Assembly: GCF_902829255.1 (NCBI RefSeq)
Contig: NZ_CADEPK010000012.1
Location: 50,050-114,049 of the forward strand
Length of the DNA stretch: 64,000 nt
Direction of reading: 5' to 3'
From: Metabacillus niabensis
Lineage (GTDB): Bacteria > Bacillota > Bacilli > Bacillales > Bacillaceae
In this document: one piece after another, positions 51,911 to 59,901 of the stretch
Layout of the letters: every line of letters starts with the position of its first letter
Position numbering within the stretch: the first letter of the stretch is position 1
Notes under the pieces: generated by a model
Told to the model about the DNA's origin: nothing
Seen by the model: only the letters and a program-made list of their open reading frames with translations
Database searches by the model: none
Translations under genes and position numbers: made by a program

Positions 51911-52128
51911 CATATCCCTTTTAAAGGACTTTTCAGCGACATTAGGAATTTGAAAACTCATTTAAAAGCAATGTGTGCTAATGTAAAAACCTATTAGGCA
52001 GCGAAGTATGAGGAGTAATTTTTACTAAATGTGAAGGATACATCTTAAGTATTTCTTAAAATAAGTTTTTGTATTCCAATCACCTTGTCCTCACTCTTTG
52101 AATACAATGTATGAAAAAGGTGATGATA

Positions 52129-52332
52129 ATGAAGCTATTAACATTTTTAGCGAATTGGTATGATGCAAATCGGAAAAAGCATATAGAAAAAATGCGACTT
52201 GAGGGGAAATGTCCAATTTGTAAAGGCGTTGGCTTTGAAACGATTACTACCACATATATAGGACACACAGTTGAATGTCATTCATGCAATGGAACTGGTT
52301 TGTACACAGAATGGGAAAAATCGAACGTTTAA
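52129..52332 (+). CDS. Small DnaJ-type zinc-finger protein
   Basis: A 67-residue protein with two CxxCxGxG-type modules, CPICKGVGF and CHSCNGTGL, as in the cysteine-rich domain of DnaJ. Together they can bind one zinc ion. There is no J-domain. AAAGGTGAT precedes ATG 52129; ATG 52111 is less well placed. A hairpin terminator follows. Its role is unknown. Confidence 0.78.
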   Translation: MKLLTFLANWYDANRKKHIEKMRLEGKCPICKGVGFETITTTYIGHTVECHSCNGTGLYTEWEKSNV

Positions 52333-52346
52333 CACTTCTGCTATGC

Positions 52347-52383
52347 AAACCTTCTGACAGAAATTGTGTTGGAAGGTTTTTTA
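52347..52383 (+). terminator. Terminator of the zinc-finger gene
   Basis: AAACCTTC (52347-52354) pairs with GAAGGTTT (52372-52379), extended by a weaker inner stem, then T residues. Confidence 0.78.
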
Positions 52384-52492
52384 TTTAGCTTGGTTGTAAA
52401 AAAAGAAAAAAATAATGCTAGCGATACATATTAATGTTTTCCGTGGAGAAAATAAACGTGATTAAAAACTAATTTGAAAGGAAGGATTCACT

Positions 52493-52816
52493 TTGAATCG
52501 AAAATGGCTTCTTACGCTTGCGTCGATTATGATGTCTTTTATGGTAGCGGTCGGCTGTAATAATAATGAACCTGATCCGGCTCCAGCACCAGATGATGTA
52601 TTAGAGGATGATAATAACAATAACAATAACAATGGTAACAATGGGGATACAACACCAGATACAAATGGTAATAACAATGATGGAGACAATACAGTACCTG
52701 GTGTTGATGAAAACGACACAATCAATAAAGATGATGAAAATGATGGGAATAGAGATCCAGAAGATGTCATTGAAGATCCACAAGATATGGGTGACGAAAA
52801 TAGAAAGGATCAATAA
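52493..52816 (+). CDS. Asn/Asp-rich lipoprotein
   Basis: A 107-residue protein starting at TTG 52493 behind AAGGAAGG. Residues 1-21 are a signal peptide with lipobox VAVGC. The mature part is almost entirely low-complexity Asp, Asn, Pro and Gly, including a run of seven Asn. It should be an unstructured, acidic extracytoplasmic tail, perhaps ion- or wall-interacting. No family is recognised. A clear terminator follows. Confidence 0.72.
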   Translation: MNRKWLLTLASIMMSFMVAVGCNNNEPDPAPAPDDVLEDDNNNNNNNGNNGDTTPDTNGNNNDGDNTVPGVDENDTINKDDENDGNRDPEDVIEDPQDMGDENRKDQ

Positions 52817-52832
52817 AAAAGGTTCTTTGAAG

Positions 52833-52862
52833 GAAAAGTCCTCCGAAAAGAGGGCTTTTTCT
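52833..52862 (+). terminator. Terminator of the Asn/Asp-rich lipoprotein gene
   Basis: AAAAGTCCTC pairs with GAGGGCTTTT (one wobble), followed by further T residues. Confidence 0.82.
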
Positions 52863-52865
52863 TAA

Positions 52866-53180
52866 TTACAATTCGGCAGGAATAAATTGGTATAATTTCA
52901 AATCAATTCGGTTATTTAAACCAATGATAATTCCTTCATCGGTCAGAAAGGTATATTGGGCATGGAACGCCTCAGGATCCTTCAGCGCAATTTCCCCCTT
53001 TGAATTCACAACTCTATGCCAAGGCAATTGGTGTTTTTCACTCATTGAATGAAGGATTCTTACAACCTGTCGGGCGCCTCTAGGACTTCCTGCTAGCCTT
53101 GCAATTTGTCCGTACGTCATGACAGTTCCAGGAGGAATATGTTTGATAATTCGTACTACGCGTTCTGTAAAGGGAAGCAT
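52866..53180 (-). CDS. Alkyltransferase-like (ATL) protein, MGMT family
   Basis: A 104-residue protein equal to the C-terminal domain of O6-alkylguanine-DNA alkyltransferase. The helix-turn-helix and Arg finger are present (GTVMTYGQIARLAGSPRGARQ). The usual active-site PCHRV is PWHRVVNSKG, with Trp54 in place of the acceptor Cys. ATL proteins bind O6-alkylguanine without repairing it and hand the lesion to nucleotide excision repair. AAAGAGG precedes ATG 53180. Confidence 0.9.
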   Translation of the reverse strand: MLPFTERVVRIIKHIPPGTVMTYGQIARLAGSPRGARQVVRILHSMSEKHQLPWHRVVNSKGEIALKDPEAFHAQYTFLTDEGIIIGLNNRIDLKLYQFIPAEL

Positions 53181-53205
53181 TTCGAAACCTCTTTCATTAA
53201 AGCGA

Positions 53206-53502
53206 TTAAGATGATACATTACCTTCAGTATTCATGGCAATTGCTTGTTTCTTATCCTGCGCAGTAGCAACGCGGAAAATCATTTCTAATTTAATTTCGT
53301 CCTCTTGAATACCGTGTGCATTACAAACACTTAATTGAAACTGTTTGTTATATTCAATCATCATCATAAGATCATTAATATCCGCAACACCAAAAACCTC
53401 TTTAACGACATCCTCATATTTTAACTCTTTACCAGTAGCGATTCTTTTTATCCCTGCTTCAGGGTTTTCCAAACAGTAAATCGTATCAGCATCTAAATTC
53501 AT
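53206..53502 (-). CDS. Hypothetical protein
   Basis: About 98 residues, acidic, soluble, with DADTIYCLENPEAGIKRI and KYEDVVKEVFGVADINDLMM. No family is recognised. ATG 53502 or GTG 53511 could be the start; ribosome binding signals overlap both. It precedes the ATL gene by 25 bases and is probably cotranscribed. The 420 bases upstream (53503-53925) hold a 9-bp inverted repeat at 53533-53558 and no supported gene. Confidence 0.6.
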   Translation of the reverse strand: MNLDADTIYCLENPEAGIKRIATGKELKYEDVVKEVFGVADINDLMMMIEYNKQFQLSVCNAHGIQEDEIKLEMIFRVATAQDKKQAIAMNTEGNVSS

Positions 53503-53925
53503 CCTTAACACCCTTTCCTTTTCCTAGTTAATCGAATGAAATTAGTTGCTTTCATTCGGCTTTTCTAAATACTATGGGGATTATTCATGAAGAAATGTGG
53601 AAATGAAGAGCCTTATTACTTTCATCCTATAAAATAGAGAAGATTCTTAAAATGTGGTGTTTTTCTTACAACATTCTATTCTATTATAGCATAGAAAAAG
53701 CTAGAACGCCTGAGTGGAAAATAATGGTGTTTTTCGATTGGTCATAAATAGTTTAAATTACCTAGTTGCATAGTTGGAGGAAATACGTTTAATATAACAG
53801 TCTTATTTTTTTACTGAGGTATTGTTCTTAAATTATTTGATCGTATTATCAATTCTTACATATAAAGGGGATTTATCTGTTCTGTGGAATATATATTTCA
53901 TAATCTATTTTGGGGTGATGATTTT

Positions 53926-54309
53926 ATGGATAGTGAACAGCGTAAAAAAATCATTGAAAAGTATCTTGAGTCTTACAATTCGTTTCATATCGAGCAAATG
54001 ATAAAGCTTCTAGATAAAGAGATTGTATTTAGAAATTATTCCAATGGTGAATTGACTGCAGAAACAAAAGGTATAGATGAATTTAGAACGTTAGCTGAAA
54101 AGTCTGCGAAGGTTTTTTCTAATCGGCATCAGACAATGATCGATTATCAAGAAATCGATGACAGAGTAAAGATACAAATTGAGTATGAGGCAACCCTTGC
54201 AATGGATTTGCCAAACGGATTAAACCGTGGTGATAAGCTACAATTAAAAGGAACATCAATCTTTCGTTTTCATGATGGGAAGCTCTTATTGATTGAAGAT
54301 TTTAGCTGA
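53926..54309 (+). CDS. NTF2-like (SnoaL-type) protein
   Basis: A 127-residue protein with the cone-shaped NTF2/SnoaL fold pattern: an N-terminal helix (KKIIEKYLESYNSFHIEQMIKLL), then FRNYSNGEL, TKGIDEFRTLAEKSAKVF, and final strands ending FRFHDGKLLLIEDFS. GGGGTGATG precedes ATG 53926; the longer in-frame start at 53884 has no signal. Members bind or turn over diverse small molecules; this one's substrate is unknown. Confidence 0.8.
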   Translation: MDSEQRKKIIEKYLESYNSFHIEQMIKLLDKEIVFRNYSNGELTAETKGIDEFRTLAEKSAKVFSNRHQTMIDYQEIDDRVKIQIEYEATLAMDLPNGLNRGDKLQLKGTSIFRFHDGKLLLIEDFS

Positions 54310-54387
54310 ACTGTTGAAAAATGTTCGTTATGATAGAAAAAAAGCATTTTTATTTGGTTACAATCATTAGGAGATAGAGGTGAATGA

Positions 54388-55116
54388 ATTGGGGAGTTAC
54401 ATAAAATAAGTCCTCTTGAAGCAGCACATCAATTTATCGATAAGTATTTTCCAAAATGTCAAGGAGCTTTATTAGCCGGGAGTGTTATTCGTGGTGAAGG
54501 AACAGAAACATCTGATCTTGACCTTGTTATTTTCGATCAAAGCGTTCGTTCATCTTATCGAGAGTCGTTACTAGATTTCGGCTGGGCTATTGAAGTCTTT
54601 GTGCATAATCTTACCTCATACCAACAATTTTTCGAAGATGACTGTAGGCGGGCAAGGCCATCCTTACCAACTATGGTATCAGAAGGAATAATTCTAAAGG
54701 ATGATGGTGTAGTTGAATGCATTAAAAAGGAAGCGAAAAAGCTTTTAGTCAAAGGTCCAGAAGAATGGTCTCTTGAAACGATCAATACAAAGCGATATTT
54801 TATAACTGATGCACTTGAAGATTTTATCGGTTGTTCTAATCGTGGAGAGGAAATATTTATTGCCAATACACTTGCAGAGCTAGCAAGTGAATTCGTACTT
54901 AGAACAAATCGTAAATGGATGGGTGCATCGAAATGGACGGTTCGCTCGTTAAGAAAATATGATGAAGAATTCACAAAACAATTGATCGAGGCCTTTGATC
55001 GTTTTTACCGAACTGGCAGCAAAACGGCAGTAATTCAATTAGTAGATCATATTTTACAGCCCTATGGCGGACGGTTATTTGATGGTTTTTCTTTAGGGAA
55101 AAGCAATTTGGAGTAA
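54388..55116 (+). CDS. Nucleotidyltransferase-domain protein with a start-proximal frameshift
   Basis: About 242 residues are open in this frame, but it begins with ATT after a TGA and has no normal start before GTG 54601. The domain upstream of that GTG is clearly coding: LLAGSVIRGEGTETSDLDL is the nucleotidyltransferase GSx(n)SDLDL motif. An ATG at 54384, close behind AGGAG and GAGG, is in another frame. Removing one G from the GGGG run at 54391-54394 would join that ATG to the domain (MNWELHKISPLEAA). So the gene carries a one-base insertion, natural or from sequencing. Confidence 0.72.
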   Translation: MGELHKISPLEAAHQFIDKYFPKCQGALLAGSVIRGEGTETSDLDLVIFDQSVRSSYRESLLDFGWAIEVFVHNLTSYQQFFEDDCRRARPSLPTMVSEGIILKDDGVVECIKKEAKKLLVKGPEEWSLETINTKRYFITDALEDFIGCSNRGEEIFIANTLAELASEFVLRTNRKWMGASKWTVRSLRKYDEEFTKQLIEAFDRFYRTGSKTAVIQLVDHILQPYGGRLFDGFSLGKSNLE

Positions 55117-55194
55117 AAGCGATATTTTTGAAATAGAAATGTATGGAATATTCAAGTTGAAAATGAGATAATCAACTTGAAGGAGCTGGTAATT

Positions 55195-55308
55195 ATGGAA
55201 CTTATTGTCGGTGTTTTATCTGTTATAAGTGACTTCTTATCGACATTGGCACTTTCAGTTAGTCATTTTTTTCGGGAAAAATATGACGCCTATAAAGCAT
55301 CAAGATGA
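55195..55308 (+). CDS. Small hydrophobic peptide with own leader hairpin and terminator
   Basis: A 37-residue peptide with an N-terminal hydrophobic helix (MELIVGVLSVISDFLSTLAL) and a basic tail (EKYDAYKASR). AAGGAG precedes ATG 55195 by nine bases. A perfect 10-bp inverted repeat, TTCAAGTTGA with TCAACTTGAA, lies at about 55151-55181 and its base overlaps the ribosome binding site. A terminator begins directly after the stop. This is a compact unit encoding a small membrane peptide. I know no family. Confidence 0.6.
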   Translation: MELIVGVLSVISDFLSTLALSVSHFFREKYDAYKASR

Positions 55309-55338
55309 GGACTAATCGCTTTGATTAGTCCCTTTTTT
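55309..55338 (+). terminator. Terminator of the small peptide gene
   Basis: GGACTAATC (55309-55317) pairs with GATTAGTCC (55323-55331), followed by six T residues. Confidence 0.85.
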
Positions 55339-55465
55339 GTATATAGCTTTTCTTTCGATTAAATCTAGCAAAAATAGAGTTACTTTTTTTGTAAATTTTC
55401 TTGGGTAGCTATGTTGATAGATAGGATAACGAGAACAAATAATTATTGCGTATTGGAGTGGAAAA

Positions 55466-56020
55466 ATGAATAGACAAGAAAAAGTCATATATTTGATCCG
55501 TCATTGTGAGGCTAAGGGGCAAGAGCCTGAAGCGGCTTTAACAAATAATGGTTTAATGCAAGCGAAGGAGCTTGCACAATTTTTCTTAGATAAACCGATC
55601 AATTGTATCATATCAAGTCCATATACAAGAGCATTAAACTCGATAAAACCATTAGCAGAACAGCTAGGACGTACGATTCAAGTAGACGACCGGCTATCTG
55701 AAAGGATTCTATGTAAGGCACCAAATGAAAACTGGTTGGAAATGCTAAAGGCAACATTTGCGGATTTGGAGCTTACGTATGAAGGTGGAGAATCAAGTAA
55801 GGATGCGATGAATCGAGGTATTCATGTTATTAAGGAGTATTTACAAAAGGATGCAGAACATATAGCGATTGTTACTCATGGCAATTTAATGTCGTTAATC
55901 TTACACTCCTTTGATCAACGATTTGGATTTAATGAGTGGCGTCAGCTGACAAATCCCGATGTATATAAATTAACAGTTTTAGGGCATTCAGTTTATGTTG
56001 AGAGGATATGGGAGGCTTAA
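55466..56020 (+). CDS. Histidine phosphatase family protein
   Basis: A 184-residue phosphoglycerate-mutase-like enzyme. The phospho-acceptor His is in LIRHCEA, the RHG-type motif with Cys in place of Gly. SSPYTRALNSIKPLA supplies the second Arg, and VTHGNLMSLIL the second His. Such enzymes dephosphorylate sugars, nucleotides or proteins; substrate unknown. ATG 55466 follows TTGGAGTGG. Confidence 0.9.
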   Translation: MNRQEKVIYLIRHCEAKGQEPEAALTNNGLMQAKELAQFFLDKPINCIISSPYTRALNSIKPLAEQLGRTIQVDDRLSERILCKAPNENWLEMLKATFADLELTYEGGESSKDAMNRGIHVIKEYLQKDAEHIAIVTHGNLMSLILHSFDQRFGFNEWRQLTNPDVYKLTVLGHSVYVERIWEA

Positions 56021-56113
56021 GAATAAGATTATTTATTTTACATTTTGGCAGCGCTTAAATGATCGTAGATAAAATGCTGAAATTTATATTGGAAAACAAT
56101 TTTAGGAACCTAT

Positions 56114-56917
56114 ATGAGGAATCTAATAAACTACTATAGTCAATTTGATGAATGGGGCAGGCTTGACAGGGAGCCTATCGAATTTCAAGTAAATTGGTTT
56201 TACATAAAAAAATACTTACCAAAAATAGGGGAAATAATAGATATCGGGGCAGGACCAGGGAAATATTCAATTGAATTAGCTAAAGAAGGCTATGATGTGA
56301 CACTTGTTGACCTGACACCTAAATTAGTTGAACAAGCAAAAAAGAAAGCGGAAGAGCTAGCGATAAACGATAAACTCAAAGATTTTCTTGTCGCAGATGC
56401 AAGGGAGCTAAATATGGTAGCGAGTGACCAGTTTAATGCTTCCCTAATGCTTGGCCCAATGTACCATTTACAGGATGAAGGTGACCGGGTAAAAGCGATC
56501 AAAGAGTTAAATAGAGTTACAAAAAAAGGAGGAATTATATTTGTTGCGTTTATGCCAAGAATCAGGCATATTTTTACGTCACTTTTATCACCTGAGAAAT
56601 GGAAGCCAAATGATAGCATGGATGCAATAAATGATTTTTCGAAAACCGGTTGCTTCAATCATTTAGACGAAGGACGATTTACAGGTGCATACTATTTTAA
56701 TATTGATGAAATGAAACCGTTTATGGAGGAGAACGGCTTTGAAACTCTTGAGCTATTAGGCTCAAATGTAGGGGCAATTTTGCATGAAGATAGCTGGGAT
56801 TATTGGAAGGATAAAGGAGAAGAAGAAAAAATCATTCAATTCATTATGGAGCATGCAACAGATCCCTATATTCTGGGGGTTTCTAGTCATTTACTTTATA
56901 TTGGGAGGAAAAAGTGA
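56114..56917 (+). CDS. Class I SAM-dependent methyltransferase
   Basis: A 267-residue methyltransferase. Motif I is IIDIGAGPGKYSIELA near residue 40, the acidic loop is VTLVDLTP, motif IV region LMLGPMYHL and post-motif KGGIIFVAF. It opens with NLINYYSQFDEWGRLDREPI, a common start in this family of Bacillus/Clostridium methyltransferases. The ribosome binding site is weak (TTTAGGA). Substrate unknown. Confidence 0.88.
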   Translation: MRNLINYYSQFDEWGRLDREPIEFQVNWFYIKKYLPKIGEIIDIGAGPGKYSIELAKEGYDVTLVDLTPKLVEQAKKKAEELAINDKLKDFLVADARELNMVASDQFNASLMLGPMYHLQDEGDRVKAIKELNRVTKKGGIIFVAFMPRIRHIFTSLLSPEKWKPNDSMDAINDFSKTGCFNHLDEGRFTGAYYFNIDEMKPFMEENGFETLELLGSNVGAILHEDSWDYWKDKGEEEKIIQFIMEHATDPYILGVSSHLLYIGRKK

Positions 56918-56984
56918 AAGTATCGTCTCTTATTCGATAAAATAGATAATTTCACTTAAGATGATTAAATAGTAGGAGAGAATC

Positions 56985-57347
56985 ATGAAAATAATTGTTA
57001 TATTGCTTATTTTAATGATTTTAGTTGCATGTAATGACGATGAACTTTCCCGCAAAACTCTTTTAACTACCGCGGAAGCTTCATGGGGATATGAATTTGT
57101 TCAAGTGGATAACAAAATTTACCGATTAACCAATAGTGAGGTTCATAAAAATGATGTCGGTGAATTTATTGGAGAGGTTACTAGAAATATAGTTGATGGT
57201 GATACAGACCCTGAACTCAATGTAGAGAATGGTGATTCAAATTCATTAAATCCTGGAACAAAGTTATATAGAAACATTGAAGGTGAACAGTCGATTATAT
57301 ATGAAAAGAACAAAACATTTTTTAAGGCAACTATGACTAAATGGTAG
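56985..57347 (+). CDS. Hypothetical lipoprotein
   Basis: A 120-residue protein with a very short lipoprotein signal ending LVAC (Cys16). The mature domain is beta-rich, with SWGYEFVQVDNKIYRLTNSE, IGEVTRNIVDGDTDPE and NPGTKLYRNIEG. The pattern is typical of small cell-surface lipoproteins of Bacillus, but I recognise no named domain. TAGGAGAG precedes ATG 56985. Confidence 0.75.
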   Translation: MKIIVILLILMILVACNDDELSRKTLLTTAEASWGYEFVQVDNKIYRLTNSEVHKNDVGEFIGEVTRNIVDGDTDPELNVENGDSNSLNPGTKLYRNIEGEQSIIYEKNKTFFKATMTKW

Positions 57348-57407
57348 GGCATTAGTAATTTTGATACATGGTGGTAGCTTGTCATAAATGCAGAAGGAAG
57401 TGTATGG

Positions 57408-57815
57408 ATGGTAGAAATAAAAGTGGAACATATCCATCCTCAATTACGGGAGCTTTTATCGTTCGCAACCTCAAAACAAAAGGTTGAAGGGATATACCAA
57501 ACATATATTCAAACAGATGGTAGAAGGTTATATGGATTTATGTTAGAAGAGGATGTTATAGGCTGTATTGGAATTGAATTGCTAGGTCAAAATCGTTGTG
57601 AAATAAAGCATCTTGCTGTAATGCCGAATCATCGGGGGAAAGGAATAGGAAGCAAAATGATTCGGTATATCAAAGATGTACATGCTTTATCTGTTATATT
57701 TGCAGTGACCGATATAGAAGCTGTGAATTTTTATGAAAAGTGTGGATTTAAAATAACAAGCCTAGGTGAAAAGTACCCAGGGATAGTGCGTTTCAGATGT
57801 ATTTTAAAGGTTTGA
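57408..57815 (+). CDS. GNAT family N-acetyltransferase
   Basis: A 135-residue acetyltransferase. LEEDVIGCIGIELL and CEIKHLAVMPNHRGKGIGSKMI form the core strands and acetyl-CoA loop, and FAVTDIEAVNFYEKCGF the C-terminal part. GAAGGAAG precedes ATG 57408. Substrate unknown. Confidence 0.9.
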   Translation: MVEIKVEHIHPQLRELLSFATSKQKVEGIYQTYIQTDGRRLYGFMLEEDVIGCIGIELLGQNRCEIKHLAVMPNHRGKGIGSKMIRYIKDVHALSVIFAVTDIEAVNFYEKCGFKITSLGEKYPGIVRFRCILKV

Positions 57816-58059
57816 TAGAAATCGAATCCGCCGGCGGAATGTATATATTAAAGGGAAATATTTAGATTGAATCATGTTTGTTTTAACAATAGATGAAATT
57901 ATCGAACGAAACAAAGAAGTGTTGCTAGATTCTAGTAACAGGTAAATACAGGTATAGTGATTTTTTTCAAATGTCAGCTCCTCTAAATCTATTATTTGAA
58001 ACTTTTTCCTTTTATTAACGTAATCTAGTAATGTCATTTATTTAGAAGAGGTGGATTTT

Positions 58060-58461
58060 TTGAAAACATTAAAAGTATTTTTTTGGATAACAGATGTAGG
58101 TTTTATCCTATATTGGTTCATTACATTATTACATATTATTCCTGACTCCTATCTTTTCAAAGATTATAACAATCCGATATTAAGTGCTTGGAATTGGTCA
58201 TTCCTGCCATTAGATATCTTCATTTCAATAACTGGACTTACTAGTCTCTATTTTTATAAAAAAGGAAATCCAAATTGGAGTAAGATGGCACTGATTTCCT
58301 TGATTCTGACTTCCTGTTCCGGATTACAGGCGATATCGTTTTGGGCAATAAGGGGTGATTTTGATCCTTCATGGTGGATACCAAATCTTTATTTGCTAAT
58401 CTATCCATTGTTTTTTATTCCGAAATTTTTTAAGCTTGACGATCGTTCATTAGGTTCCTGA
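58060..58461 (+). CDS. YvaD-like (DUF5360) membrane protein
   Basis: A 133-residue protein with four hydrophobic segments: VFFWITDVGFILYWFITLLH, then PLDIFISITGLTSLYFY, MALISLILTSCSG and the terminal NLYLLIYPLFFIP. The pattern NPILSAWNWSFLPLDIFIS matches YvaD/DUF5360 proteins. TTG 58060 follows GAGGTGG; GTG 58051 overlaps that signal. Function unknown. Confidence 0.78.
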   Translation: MKTLKVFFWITDVGFILYWFITLLHIIPDSYLFKDYNNPILSAWNWSFLPLDIFISITGLTSLYFYKKGNPNWSKMALISLILTSCSGLQAISFWAIRGDFDPSWWIPNLYLLIYPLFFIPKFFKLDDRSLGS

Positions 58462-58481
58462 ATAATGGAGGAGAGAAAAAG

Positions 58482-59240
58482 GTGAGAACAATTGAAATGG
58501 TCCAAATTGTTGAAGAGAATATGGCTGAGGCAGGATGCTATTGTCTGCGGAGTAAGCCAAATTCAACAGGTTACATAAATAAGAACAAATGGCTTGTTGA
58601 GCGATTTAACGAAGGCTTAAAGTATGTAAAAATCATGGAGAATAACAAGCCAGCAGGGTTTATTGAATATGCGCCAATTGAATATTGTTCACGTGCAGTC
58701 TATGGGGAAAATTATCTCGTTATTCACTGCTTATGGGTAAATATTACGGGAAAAGGCTATGCTACAAAGCTGATTGAACAATGTATACAAGAGGCAAAGG
58801 AACGAAATAAAGCTGGTGTAATCGTCGTTACGAATCCTGACACCTCGTGGACACCTAGTAAGGAAATTTTTATGAAAAATAACTTTATTAAGGTTGATGA
58901 GGCACCATATGGATTTGAATTACTAGTTTATAAGCTAAAACATGCAGTTTCGCCATATTTCCCGAATAATTGGGATGAGCGACTTGAATCATTTAACGAT
59001 TTAACAATCGTGCGTACACCGCAATGCCCATTTATCGATATTTCCACAGACAATATTGTGAAAGCAGCAAATCATTTAGGAATATCTTTAGAAATCATTG
59101 ATTTAAAAACGAGAGAAGAATTACTGCGCATTTCCCCTACTCCATATGGTGTTTACGGAGTTATTTACAAGAATAAGTTAATTTCCTTTCATAGACTGAC
59201 CGTTCACTCTGCAATGAAACGATTAAAGGAGCTAGTCTAA
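58482..59240 (+). CDS. GNAT N-acetyltransferase with C-terminal YoaP-like domain
   Basis: A 252-residue paralogue of the protein at 13146-13913, similar over its whole length: GCYCLRSKPNSTGYINKNKW, then FIEYAPIEYCSRAVYGENYL, the acetyl-CoA loop TGKGYATKLI, and the thioredoxin-like YoaP part with TPQCPFID and PTPYGVYGVIYKNKL. The CxxC-like cysteine is kept. Start is GTG 58482 behind GGAGGAG. It lies beside the YvaD-like gene with 20 bases between, likely one operon. Substrate unknown. Confidence 0.85.
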   Translation: MRTIEMVQIVEENMAEAGCYCLRSKPNSTGYINKNKWLVERFNEGLKYVKIMENNKPAGFIEYAPIEYCSRAVYGENYLVIHCLWVNITGKGYATKLIEQCIQEAKERNKAGVIVVTNPDTSWTPSKEIFMKNNFIKVDEAPYGFELLVYKLKHAVSPYFPNNWDERLESFNDLTIVRTPQCPFIDISTDNIVKAANHLGISLEIIDLKTREELLRISPTPYGVYGVIYKNKLISFHRLTVHSAMKRLKELV

Positions 59241-59398
59241 TGGAACTTCATTTAAACGTATCTCAATGTAAAGCAGGTACGTTTTTTTATGTGAAAAATA
59301 GCGGTTCTCTACTTCAATATTAGATGAAGCAAAAAAATTGAGAAAAATAGGTAACGCAAGTGAAAGTAATTCGTCTATATTGAAAAGGAGGAATATGG

Positions 59399-59863
59399 AT
59401 GAAATGGAATTTATTAAGCATCTTCGTTTTGCTTGGAACGTTGATAATGGGATGTTCAAATAATGGCTTATCAGGGGAAGAACCGCCGAAAGCAACGATA
59501 CAAATTGCGAATAAAAGCTATCCTACAACACTTGGATCCTATTGTTGGCATTCAAAAGGGGAAGGTATATGTGTTGATACAGCTGGAACAGTCGACTTAT
59601 TAGAGGGGAAAAAGCCGATTGAAGTAAAAGCGGGGGAACAGATAACGTTCGAAATGGATTATGAGCCAAAGCCAAATGAAATCCACGTTTCCAAAATATA
59701 CAATAATAAAGAAACTGAAGTTCAGGCTGAAAATAACCGTTTTTCTGCACCTATGGAAAAAGGCATATATTATTATTCATATGCGATAGGTTGGATGGAT
59801 GAAAAGCAGGAAAACGTATCAAATGGAGATGCCGTGTATGCATTTGTTATAGAGGTTAAGTAG
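59399..59863 (+). CDS. Hypothetical lipoprotein
   Basis: A 154-residue protein. The lipoprotein signal ends in LIMGC (Cys19). The mature part is beta-rich, with a Cys pair that may form a disulfide (TLGSYCWHSKGEGICVDTAG), then TVDLLEGKKPIEVKAGEQIT and late YYYSYAIGWMDE. Similar small lipoproteins are frequent in Bacillus; no function is known. AAGGAGG precedes ATG 59399 by six bases. Confidence 0.8.
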   Translation: MKWNLLSIFVLLGTLIMGCSNNGLSGEEPPKATIQIANKSYPTTLGSYCWHSKGEGICVDTAGTVDLLEGKKPIEVKAGEQITFEMDYEPKPNEIHVSKIYNNKETEVQAENNRFSAPMEKGIYYYSYAIGWMDEKQENVSNGDAVYAFVIEVK

Positions 59864-59901
59864 GGAGATTAAACAAATCTCGTGAGTGAGGAGCGAGGGA
59901 A

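Noticed and set aside
52600..52720. Apparent short tandem repeat of AAC/AAT/GAT units
   Set aside because: It is the coding sequence of an Asn/Asp-rich protein tail, not an independent repeat element.
57874..57945. A 23-codon peptide vaguely like the FbpB small-protein family
   Set aside because: No ribosome binding site and too short to judge similarity.
57804..58037. Minus-strand 77-codon frame in the gap before 58060
   Set aside because: No translation signal, unnatural composition, and it overlaps the end of the GNAT gene.
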